From Gracilaria domingensis (taxonomy: Eukaryota; Rhodophyta; Florideophyceae; Gracilariales; Gracilariaceae), in assembly GCA_022539475.1 (NCBI GenBank), contig VCMS01000002.1, positions 274,672 through 338,671 on the forward strand: a stretch of DNA of 64,000 nt. Reading direction: 5' to 3'. A program made the translations under genes and the position numbers. Under the pieces are notes generated by a model, which was given only the letters and a program-made list of their open reading frames with translations, was not told the DNA's origin and did no database searches. Positions 50,527 to 60,100 of the stretch are shown in pieces; position 1 is the first letter of the stretch, and each line of letters begins with the position of its first letter.

Positions 50527-52199
50527 CTAGTACCACCCCACTGGATCGCGCCGACTTCTATCCCGCCTACCAGCAGTACGCCTAATCGCCTTCGTCTCTT
50601 TCTTCGCGATCACGTCCGCCATGTACTCGGCGAGCATGTACACCGAGCCCATAGGACCCGCCGATGTCGGAAGCTTCCGCAACGACGAAGAATCCACTAC
50701 ACGTAACCGCTTCGTCTTGCGCACCCTCAGCTCCCCGTCAAGAACGTGTCCCACCCTGCATCCGCCGACAAAGTGCCCCGCCCATCCCGCGTTGTTTCGA
50801 ATCCATTCCTCGCTGATCTCGCCCCCAACAGGATCCACAATTGTCGCATTCATTCTTGCGGGAAGCTTTCGATGAATTTCTACCAGCGTCTTCAGACATC
50901 TCTCCAATCGTCTGACGTCTTTCAACCTTGTCAACAGCCCATGTTGTACGTCGGGCTTTGCAAACGGGTTTTGGTTTCGTACCCGCACAAAACCATATGA
51001 GTTGACGTTCCCGTTGCAGTTCGATGAGAGCAAAGGTATGCCCAATGCCGCCTCAGAAAAGCTCCCCGTCCCCGTTAGATACGCATTGCGTTTGTCGCGC
51101 CCATTGGCAAAGAACGAACCTTTTGCTTGTACGCCCCCTTCTCCAGCCCAAAACATACGCACCGATTCGGTCGAATTGACAAGTGTGACGTTGTTCGCAG
51201 GCTCCAATGGCACACCAGTGTACAACGACGAGATCGAGATGAAATTGCGGGACTGTGTCCTCACACCAACTCGCAGAGCAGCTCGCACCTTGATACCAGC
51301 CCGTCGTAGCACTTTCCGCGGTGCGAGACCAGAGAGCTGCAACAGCTTGGGAGATCCAAACGGCCCAGCACTGATGATCACCTCCTTCCTCGCACAAATC
51401 TCACCCTTTCTGCTCATGTTTACATCTTTGGTGTGGTAGTACTCAACGCCAGTGGCCACAAGTGGTCTGGACTCCGTAAACAAGATTTTGGAAACCGTCA
51501 CTCCTTGCACCAATTTCAAGTTGTGCCTGCATGTAGTGTTGATCACCGGGGTAAGATATGCAGTGCATGAATCTCTTCTGAATCCTTTCGAATCCACAGC
51601 GAGCAGGTTCTCGAACATGTTGCGCGTATTGGAGTTGTCATCGAATGGATCAAGATTCTCAGGATAGCCTGCTTCTGCTGCTGCCTGCAGATACTCCCCG
51701 GCGTAAGAGAAACGAAGATCACCGGTCTGCGCCGCAAACTGAATTTGGTTAAAAGTGCGTTTGTAGAAAGGCTGGCTCGACGACGTGTTGAGGCCGTCAA
51801 TGCCCCATTGCTCAACCGTGCCAGCCTGAGGCGCAACCCACTGCATACCATTGATTGCGCTAGAGCCACCAAGCGTATCGCCGGTGAAAAAGTCCAGCGT
51901 TCTGTTGTTCAAACCAGGATTTGGGAGCGAAACTATGGATTCAATTACTCCAGAGTTGGGGGGGCCCAAGCGTTCCACATCTGTCGTGGTGCGCGAACCA
52001 AAAACTCTTGGTGAACGGTTCGTGGAGGGCTTCTCTCAACAAGAACAAATTTGTGAGACGGAAGCGCCACACAAAGTTGAGCTGCCAAGGCACACCCTGC
52101 GGTGCCTGCGCCAACTACTGGATAATCGGCGGTGCTTGGAACTTCAAGTGCATCGGTGAAGAGGAAAGAATGAATGAAAATTACAAGAACGACGAACAT
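50527..52199 (-). CDS. GMC oxidoreductase, secreted, with one frame disruption
   Basis: A glucose-methanol-choline FAD enzyme of the HOTHEAD/mandelonitrile-lyase-like group. From ATG 52199 a signal peptide (FVVLVIFIHSFLFTDA) leads to the FAD-binding YPVVGAGTAGCALAAQL. That frame stops at 51945. The rest continues in the next frame: DTLGGSSAINGMQW, VIISAGPFGSPKLLQLSG, then the C-terminal HFVGGCRVGHVLDGELRV with the catalytic His, ending at 50527. The shift falls in a run of seven C (minus strand); eight would join both parts. The second active-site residue usually in GTNPQ is not kept (TSAGPMGS), so activity may differ. It is either a consensus error or an early pseudogene. Confidence 0.8.
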
Positions 52200-52483
52200 G
52201 TTGAGAACGAAGGGGATGCGGTCGGGGAGTGCTAAAGCTACTCGTGGACTCTTCGAATCTATCAGGATGCAATATTGCTGCGTATTGCAATGGTGAACTG
52301 GGGTGTTATAGCAAGGTTGTAGTTACCATTGCACATGCAAATGAGGGGAGTACTAAAATAAAACACAGTTGGAGCTCAAGTGCTAGGGTAAACGTTCTCT
52401 TCTTTCTTTCCCTGTATCATTTGGGTAGCAATCCACTTTAGATACTCGTCAGGACGAATTCTCAACATCAGCTAATTGATAGT

Positions 52484-52534
52484 AATAAGCTCTCCAGTGA
52501 TGTATCAAATTGATACATCACTGGAGAGCTTATT
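52484..52534. repeat. Perfect 51-bp palindrome
   Basis: Two 25-nt arms (52484-52508 and 52510-52534) are exact reverse complements around one A. Arms begin AATAAGCTCTCC and meet at ATCAA/TTGAT. Confidence 0.95.
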
Positions 52535-52593
52535 CAAACAGCTACAAGCTGACATGTCTCCCAGATTAATTGGTTCTAGTGTCTAGTCGACAT

Positions 52594-52671
52594 ATGGTCT
52601 CACATGAGGTCATTTGGTCTCATATGAGGTCATTTGGCCTCATATGAGATCATTTGGCCTCATATGAGGCC
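52594..52671. repeat. Four tandem 20-bp palindromic units
   Basis: Units with period exactly 20 nt (GGTCT/GGCCT at 52596, 52616, 52636, 52656), each close to TTTGGCCTCATATGAGGTCA. The last one holds the 16-bp perfect palindrome GGCCTCATATGAGGCC (52656-52671). Units differ at a few T/C positions that keep or break the symmetry. Confidence 0.9.
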
Positions 52672-53876
52672 ACTTTTCTTATTGCTATATCTTTTGCAAT
52701 CTAACCGTTGAGGTATTCAAACTAAGTTTACCAGAGTCGCAAGAAACAAAGCTAACTTGGTGTCAAGCTTCGAACGCTGCTTAGATAGAAGAGAAAGGGA
52801 GATATGTGCAATTTACCTCTTTGTCTGAGTCGCTTTAAGCCCTATTAAATATGTTTTCATATTTGTTTTATACACATTAATATCTGCTACGCAAAGTTTA
52901 CATTGTTTTAAAGACGAGAATCATAGCTCCTATACTACCAATTTGGCACTCTCAACTCCGATAGGAAGTATGAATGGTTTTCATTTCTTTATCGCTATAG
53001 AATCCCCATTTTTGCTCCAAGTTCCAAAATTGCACTGCAGGGAGTGTGCACTGAACGAAAATGACGATTGTTTTACTTCTGTATCTCGCTAAAGGCTCCT
53101 CTGCCGAAAGCCCTTCCTTATATGGGCTCGTGAGGCTCTCTACAGCTCATGTTTGGCCGAACGGAGTAACATAGAGGAGCGGTCAAGATTTTGGCTACTT
53201 GCCACCTACTCGAAAAGAACCGTCGGACGTGTACACGTGTTCCACGGAGGCAGGGTTGTGTCTTGACAAAAATGGTGCACTGCAAAGAGCGTGCATTGTT
53301 AAAAGGGTGCACAAAACGGAGCATACTGCTCTATTTATTTTCTGAAAGAAGTTTTGGCCTCATAGGAGGCCAGAGTGGCAAGTGGCCTCACGTAGACAGT
53401 TTAACTGACAGTTTTCATACAACCGTTGCTGTTCTAAAAAAAAACAAATTATCGCGCTCACTTGCGATGACAAAGAGATTTTTACGATTCGGGAGGTAGG
53501 CGGAGGCCAGAGCACCCGCTTTGCCTCACGCAGCTGGCACCAGCCGCTGCGAACAGCGTGTTCCCCTGAACAGCGCTGCTGCCTAGGGTGGGAGGAGTGG
53601 GTATCGAAAACGAAGCTCCAGGAGAGCGCGAGAGCGGAGCGGGCGTTGGAGAGCGGCGCGGAGACTGGCATTGCAGGCGCTCAGACCTGCGCCTTATGAC
53701 CAATCTCCGCGCCGTCTCTGAATCGCTGATCCAAAGTCGCGCTCCGCTCCGCGATAAACCGTCTTCTGCATGCTTGGAAATTCTAGTTCAATCCGTGCTG
53801 ACAAACGAGCCCAAATTTTTTTACCGTCTGTTGGACGTGCTTTTGACAACCAGCGGACTACGCCTCGCCCTGTGCC

Positions 53877-54340
53877 TTGCCATGTCGCAGCATGGACGGT
53901 CACCATCTTCTCTGTGACGCGGGGTCAATACAAGAGCAAGACCTATTACGTCAGCCAGGTACGGAATTACCGACAAGCAGTAGCGATGAGGCTGACGAAG
54001 AAGGGCACACTTCGTTCACAACCCATCGCAGTGTCCCCCCAAATACTACTCCCCAACAGACCGCAACACATCCAGAACGAGAGCGAAATGCTTTGCGTCA
54101 CTTCGAAATCTACCAGTCAGAATGCAAGTGCAGCCCTCATTGCGGGTTTTGAGGGCGACCAAGTACTTGCCATTTCATTTTCGAACTTTGATCAAGTTAC
54201 GAGAAGAAACACCGTTCGCGCAATGCTACTGGCACTTGCAGCTCCGAACAGTCTCGAGGCACACATGCCATGCAGGGCACTCCAGAGCCAGATATAAGCA
54301 GCATCGTGCGAATGATTCGCAGCGCAGTCCGGCTCCCTAG
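53877..54340 (+). pseudogene. Partial coding relic, possibly transposase N-terminal part
   Basis: A polar stretch (PTSSSDEADEEGHTSF) leads to FEIYQSECKCSPHCGF in one frame, stopping at 54152. The neighbouring frame then carries KYLPFHFRTLIKLREETPF and AQCYWHLQL to 54340. The CxCxxxC then f..l..LRe pattern recalls the N-terminal part of large transposase-like proteins that also have a C2H2 finger, like the gene at 3.6 kb. One frame change; nothing downstream continues it. Weak identification. Confidence 0.3.
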
Positions 54341-55519
54341 CTCCGACCCATGTCCGTTTTTCTCCCCCCCTTACCCAATCTCGTTTCTCACATGCCCGTT
54401 TCCCAATCAACCCAAGATTTTACGTTTACGGACACGCTTTGGCGTTTACAGTATCAGAAGCTTGCTAGGCCATGTTCATCGTTGCAAGTTGTAAAGTTTT
54501 GCGCAGACCGCAATCGTTTCTTCAAAGATCTTCATTGCATGAATTTGAATAATCCAATATAGAGCTCCTACGATACCTTAGGTAGTACGCCAACTTGAGC
54601 GTCGGCGACGCAAGGGTACAGTGAATCCAAAAATTTTGTTCTGTATCAACCAACAAAGATCGCAACATCGTCCCGCGCCAGATTCATTAGAACAGTCTCA
54701 GCTATCGTTGCAGTCCATTAGCTTCAAGAAGAATTCAAATTCATCATACTAACCGTACCTCTCGGCAGTGATGACCCACACGAGTTGCTCCGTTATCCAC
54801 CATTGAGGTTACTCAATCTGCGATGAAGTTATGATACCCGCGGAAATCATCGTTGATTCTTCAGAACCTTCCTGACTTAAGCGCTAACATTTACGGGTTC
54901 AAACTTGACAAGAAAACTTGTCCATAGACTCTGCGTTAAACGGATGCGGAAGATGTTCGACATGGTTTCAGAGAAACAGACGCGCTATAAGGACATACAA
55001 ACTTGTTGCACTCTTCAAGAACCTTCGGTACATTTGGGTTAAAAAGAAGAAATGGAACGGGAGCGAAAGATGCTTGGTTGGGCTTCGCGCCGTTATACCG
55101 AGGGGCCTTTGTCCTTGTCAAAAGAATGATGCTGTGGAAGATGTTTCGCTGTTGAGAGAGGGTGCCGCTGTGCCCAAATTCTGAAGGAGAAGCAATGGAG
55201 AGGAGCGAGGCGCGAGTCGTGTAGCACTCCTAGAGTGCAGAGTCTAAGACCTCCCTTCAAGGGTTACAAAATGCGGCCAATTGGTTATCCGCGCCTGAAT
55301 GTTTTTTGCTCGAGACGACAAGGAAGCCGTGCTTGCTCCCATAGACAATGGCTTGGAAGGCCAAGGTAAAGCGAGATGCACAACCAAGCGCGAGCTTCAA
55401 TAAGCTTGAAGCTGCGTGCCTACCCTCGGTACATGTACTCCTCCCCGGAGTAAACTGCTACTCTTGAGCCAAGCTTTCAACGCTCCCACGGAAGCTCTCT
55501 GCGAAGCAAACACATAGCC
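54341..55519. other. Intergenic, unexplained
   Basis: About 1.2 kb. A few overlapping ORFs of 60-90 codons (for example 54918-55184) have no family resemblance. Nothing supported. Confidence 0.35.
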
Positions 55520-56277
55520 ATGCTCACTGCTGTTCACGGCGCAAACCGCTCAAAAATGAGCAATGCCTTCATCGCACCAGCACATCTGCGATGCGCTGAA
55601 ATCCACCGTCACACGCCCTCCCGGGCGGCAATATGTCCATTGCGATGCGAGCAAACCGCCTTCAAGACGGCAAAATCCGATGCAGTAACAGCCGCCGCCG
55701 CAACCTTTATCCTTCAGCACGCCGCCAAAGCGTATACCACAGGTGATACAAAACCTGCCCCAGCTGCCGTCGCAGAAGCCATTGCACAGCTTGAAAAGGC
55801 CCAAAAGCGAGCAAAGCCACCGTCGACGGTAACAAGATCCTCGGTCAATGGACATTGGTATTTATTGCCACTTCTCTTCGCAAACCTTTATGGCTTCGCT
55901 TCACGGTCTGTTTAGACACCGCCTAATTTACTTCCCTATACGCGCGCATCAAACGTTCACAACGCCAGATCAAGGAGGTGAATTTGACAATGCCGTTCAG
56001 TTTGGCGTGTGTATGTTCCGGGTTACTGGACCGTTTCAATGGAGTGCTGGTAGGAAGCGAATAGAGTTTACTGTCAATCGATTCCGCTTCGACATGGGGC
56101 CTTTGAAGTGGGCTAAAGATGAGCGGGGGGAAAAGGAAATTGCCCTTGAAGATCGGCATGTGCGATCTTCCGTTCCTCATTTTCTTTCTTCTCAGGGATA
56201 ACTTAGCGACTGCCAAAGGACGATCTGGTGGTTTAGATTTATATGCAAAGGGGTCCCAACAACCGGAAATGCACTAA
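55520..56277 (+). CDS. PAP/fibrillin-like plastid protein with several frame disruptions
   Basis: A plastid lipid-associated protein by pattern. From ATG 55520 a basic, Ala/Thr-rich leader like a transit peptide runs to AVAEAIAQLEKAQ in frame one. The next piece, ATVDGNKILGQWTLVF, lies in a second frame. A third frame holds YFPIRAHQTFTTPDQGGEF, DNAVQFGVCMFRVTGPFQW and FRFDMGPLKWAKD. The last piece, LPFLIFFLLRDNLATAKG then GGLDLYAK, ends at 56277 in the second frame again. The order W.LvF ... QtF ... v.lG ... G.w ... rdDl..arG.gG follows PAP_fibrillin proteins, which sit on plastoglobules or thylakoids. Three shifts, near A, T and G runs (about 55803, 55883, 56135), are needed. No introns fit. 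Pseudogene or consensus errors. Confidence 0.6.
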
Positions 56278-56900
56278 ACATGCCAGTTTGTTTCCATAGC
56301 CTTACTGGTATCGTCGTCTCGTCTTCTCTACGCGTAACATTGCGTGACATGATGGAATCCACTCTGTGCAAGATTTGCTGGTCCAGGTTCTGAAATGCTG
56401 CTGTCAGACTTAACCACTTCTGTATCACCATGATATTATCCGTGATTATCACAGAAGCAGAGAGGAATGCGACGTTATTGTTCCAATTGTTTGAAGAGAG
56501 TTGTCGCTTCTCACGGGGCGTGAAAAGAAGGACGGGGAGCTCGTTGATATATCACCAAAGCGCACCAATGAGCGCATTAGTTAGTTCCGATAGTGCCCTT
56601 AATTGAGAACCGGCGGTTTGCTTCGAATTTGTACGAATGCAGCTCCGTTGTCGAGCTACAACAGTCGAAATGTATGGTTATGCTGTAGTTGTCACCACGT
56701 ACCTCGACTAGTGACAGATGTGGTTCAAATGATTTGAGAAGCCGAACACTGGGTGCTGACAGAGGCCTGAGAAGAGTATAAAAGGAAGCCTTTTCCGCTC
56801 GTTGGCGCTTCTTCCTCGTCCGCCGCCCAAGCTAGACCACATCTTATCTCAACTTTTCATCTATCTCATCCACCTCCTCCAATCCCACCCCAAAACAAAA
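56278..56900. promoter_or_regulatory. Upstream region of coiled-coil gene
   Basis: 623 nt with no other gene. It carries a TATA box at 56777 and a pyrimidine-rich leader just before the ATG at 56901. Confidence 0.5.
56777..56783 (+). promoter_or_regulatory. TATA box
   Basis: TATAAAA within GAGTATAAAAGGAAG, about 120 nt upstream of the coiled-coil protein ATG. It is the clearest TATA element in the window. Confidence 0.65.
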
Positions 56901-57383
56901 ATGATTGGCGCCTTGTTGAAGTTTGGCCTCATCCTTGTCGCGGCGAACTCAAGCCGAATTGAACGGAAGCGCCGTTGTAGTTCCGACCGGCTTCGCAAAA
57001 GGGCAGAGGAGCTGAGGAAGGAAAAAAGCAGTCTGATGGGACGGATTCAGAGCTTCCCCGGATGCGAAGAAAAGCTCCGCGGTGATACGGAAAGAGCATG
57101 GGAGGCAAGAGTTAGGGAGATAGCGGAAGAGGCTACGAACCTCTGGGAAGCCCTCCAAGCACAGATAGGTGATTTGGAAGGGCAGGTACATGCTCTTAGG
57201 TCGCGGGAAGCCGGGCAGACAAGCCAGCGCATCCGGGAGCTAGAAGGCTTCCTTCATTCTCTCCGTGAGAAATTAGCACGAAGGGAGGCCACCATCACAG
57301 AGATGGAAAAGGAGGTGGAAAAAGAGAAGGAAAAAGAAAAGGAAAAAGAGACAGAAAAAGAGACGACGGAGGAAGAGGAATAG
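56901..57383 (+). CDS. Small signal-peptide/coiled-coil protein
   Basis: 160 aa from ATG 56901 (AAAAATG). A hydrophobic start (MIGALLKFGLILVAANSS) may be a signal peptide or anchor. The rest is a charged helix: RLRKRAEELRKEKSSLMG, WEALQAQIGDLEGQVHALRS and RIRELEGFLHSLREKL show heptad spacing of Leu, and the end is a Lys/Glu repeat (EKEKEKEKE). No family recognised; likely a lineage-specific structural protein. Strong TATA and short leader suggest inducible or high expression. The repetitive tail varies easily between relatives. Confidence 0.6.
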   Translation: MIGALLKFGLILVAANSSRIERKRRCSSDRLRKRAEELRKEKSSLMGRIQSFPGCEEKLRGDTERAWEARVREIAEEATNLWEALQAQIGDLEGQVHALRSREAGQTSQRIRELEGFLHSLREKLARREATITEMEKEVEKEKEKEKEKETEKETTEEEE

Positions 57384-59619
57384 ATTTTGAAAGCTGATGT
57401 AGATAGAGCTAGCCTTTGGGCGTAAAGATTTTGTTTATGTTTAATGAATTGCGTTTTCCTCTATGCCCCCGAGTTTTTGAGTATGTGTTTCTCATTCGCA
57501 CTTGTCCACCTTTATGCGGTGTGTATTGATATATCTTCCTCTCTCACACGATCACTCCACATATTTTACGATTGTGCCACGCGACTCGAAAACGCGGCAC
57601 ATATCGTTGCTTACAAAAGAATCTGGCAAAAGTCTCTATACGAAGGATTAGGCGATGGTCTCAAGGAATAACATCTTCAGACAACTGGAATCATGCGCGT
57701 CAAAACGAAGGAAAGAAGAAGGAACAAAGCTTCTTTGCCTTAGAGAGAATAAACTTTACCTGCCCATGGTTATGTTTACATAGACGTATACAATTGTCGA
57801 TTCTGTTAATGTACTTGAGCGCCTACAAAGCCATGCTTTTTATAGCTGTTCGTCAGATTCGAAATGAATTTTCTACTAACGAGTATCGCAATAGAGGTTT
57901 TAATGATCAGGATCTTCTCTCCTTCTGTATTATGGTCCGTCGCGGTCTGATTCTGTTGCTAGATAACAGCAAGCAAGCGGGAGCACTGGTGATACCAGCT
58001 CTAAGTGATTACACGTGCAATAAGAACCACTGCATGTATTCATATAGTATTCTTAGTGCGAGGAACCTGTTTGTAGACAGCTGGACTTCAGCCCTGTAAC
58101 TGGAGGCTATTGTCCGTATTAAAGAAGTTAATAGAGAACAATAGGCTGAAATCTTGTCTTTGCCTTCTTTAGTCTGACCTGCGAGCCCTCGGGGCCTCAC
58201 ATTACCTCTTCGTACCCGAAAAGAACCAATCTCAAATGAAGTTCCCCTTTTCTCCATAAAAACGCCAAGAACTACTTTCTCATAAAGCCACCGCTCAGTA
58301 TTCGCAGTCTCACCATGAAGAATGCCTTAATTGTGATGACAGTTTTTCGTCTTCTTTAATGCGGACCACATCCTCTAATTTCTAGGGTGTACTAAAACTA
58401 TCATTACCGCAAGCTTCTTTCTCGTCAGAAAGGCCAGAAATCTATGTGCATGTTGTTTAATCAGGTTGGGGAGACTTAGCTTTTGGCACGCAGCTACTGG
58501 AGGAAGTGTTTCTTGGCGTGTAGAGTTTGTCAAGGCACATGCTTCTTCTTCTTTTTCTTCATTGGAGACACGGTATGGAGACAGGGTACGCTCAGTTCTC
58601 GTATCGTGTGGGGTTTGCTAAAGACCCGCGACAGCCACTAACGCTTTCGTAAAACGGTAGCCACCGACTACAGATCTGTAGCCGCGTTGCGCACACTTAT
58701 TATTCTACGAAGACGTTAGATCTCGAAGGTGTTCTCGGTCTGCGTGAGCATTTTGTCTCCGATGATTCTGCCTGTTCGTCCCTCCTTCCAATAGCGGTAC
58801 CTCTTCATTCCTTCTCATGAGGTTATCGGCTAATGGGTACACCACGAAAAGGCGCTCTGCACGTACCACGTTATGCCGCCAAGAGACTATGGCAGCATTG
58901 CTTCCGTCCAACCCTCATTCCGTTGGCGATGTTAGACGAAAAGAACCAGCTCGTTACTTCCGAACGTTATTCAAATTTAGCGCAAAAGTCTTGAGGGAAA
59001 ATCCATCGCAAGGATGTCTTCGTTGGAGCTCTTTCCAAGTGGGGGAAGAGTCAGTGAAATGGCGGTAGGATCTTTTTCCGTTGATCGGTTCGAAGCCTGC
59101 TGCTTGCGCGCAGCTAGTCGCAGGTCTTTTACCGACGTACCACCCAGGTCCGTAATGGCGATTGACAAGCGGGCTATTCGCGTGGACGATTTAGCGACTT
59201 CCCGAGTCCGGAGAGGCGTCGGTGCGCCGAGCGCCCGTCCCCAGTCCCGAGCAGCGATCGGTACGCCAGTCGCCGGGGCGAGTTTACGACATCCCGGGTC
59301 AAGGCGCAGGCGCATGCTGCAGCTTCAACACACATAGATAAGATACACCGTACCTGTATCAAATAATGATCATGATGATCATGATGATCATTTTCTCTCT
59401 CTCTCTCTCACAAAACGAAAGCTCTCAAGCAGACTACCCTTGGTACCTGCATGATGCATGACGGTACCGTAGCCGAAAGAGGAGCAACAAGGACTTTTTC
59501 ATTTCCACGCATGCATGCAGTTCACGCTTCTGTGTATCACTGTTCTCAATCGTGGATACCCATGGTACCGACGTACATGATACCCCAGAAGCTCAATGTT
59601 TACGGTTTCTACGGGTAAC
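57384..59619. other. Gene-poor region
   Basis: 2.2 kb with no convincing gene. ORFs such as 58817-59068 and 59014-59337 start with ATG but show no family pattern. At 59364-59391 TGATCA occurs three times at 9-nt spacing, followed by a CT run (59392-59409), and GGTACC palindromes stand at 59442, 59463 and 59574. Confidence 0.4.
59364..59409. repeat. TGATCATGA repeat plus CT run
   Basis: Three copies of the palindrome TGATCA spaced by TGA, then a CT dinucleotide run. The layout recalls the ACGATGATCGT cluster at 21.7 kb. Confidence 0.75.
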
Positions 59620-60100
59620 GGAGAGTCACCTTGCGGTGGCAGCTCTCATTGTCTTAGTCTCCAAGAACGTCGTCAACAGCAAATCACCAGCTATCCTCGT
59701 CAGCTCTGCAACTTTGCCACCATTGGCGAATCTGGGACAACTGTCAACTCGATCAACTCTAGAGCCTTTTCTGTAATCGAAGCATTTGCATGTAGGTCCA
59801 AATACGGCAATCCATATCGCATCCCCCCAACGCCATTTATCCAGACCAAGTTGACGTCTAAATGCCTTCGTATTGTTTTGGAACCATCGGTCTTCACATT
59901 TTTGTCTTGTTCCTCAAGAAGACTTCAATTGCGTTCTGGTTCTCTTTACATGGGAGTTAGCCTATCGCTTCCTTTAGCCGTCAAATTTGCTCCCAACTCC
60001 ACCTCGATATTCGCGCCTGCTGCACGTATCTGATCTGTTCCCACTGCTAAAACTTCCCGCGGTACGACAGTATACTCTCCAAGGTCATGAGCTTTCTTGA
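59620..60100 (-). pseudogene. Decayed coding relic, unrecognised
   Basis: On the minus strand, protein-like sequence runs GEYTVVPREVLAVGTDQ, then RAAGANIEVELGANLTAKG (to about 59945), then two in-frame stops, then DVNLVWINGVGGMRYG, YGLPYLDLHANASITEK and ALELIELTVVPDSPMVAK (to about 59710), and in a shifted frame LTRIAGDLLLTTFLETKT. No family recognised. It overlaps the start of the plus-strand locus at 60087. At least three breaks; probably a remnant of a once longer gene. Confidence 0.4.

Larger units (their letters stand above)
52200..53876. other. Gene-poor region with palindromic repeats
   Basis: No gene seen. It contains a perfect 51-bp palindrome (52484-52534), four palindromic 20-mers (52594-52671), a related palindrome GGCCTCATAGGAGGCC at 53356-53371, and loosely repeated TTTATCGCTATA-type and GTGCACTGCA-type words between 52690 and 53300. 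Confidence 0.5.

Noticed and set aside
52594-52671. Possible CRISPR array
   Set aside because: The units are contiguous palindromes without spacers, in a eukaryotic genome.
53770-54297. 175-codon plus-strand ORF
   Set aside because: The neighbouring frames carry the protein-like CKCSPHC and LREET segments; this frame has no pattern of its own.
57572-58099. 175-codon plus-strand ORF
   Set aside because: It begins without an ATG, has no domain or consistent composition and no promoter that I can see.
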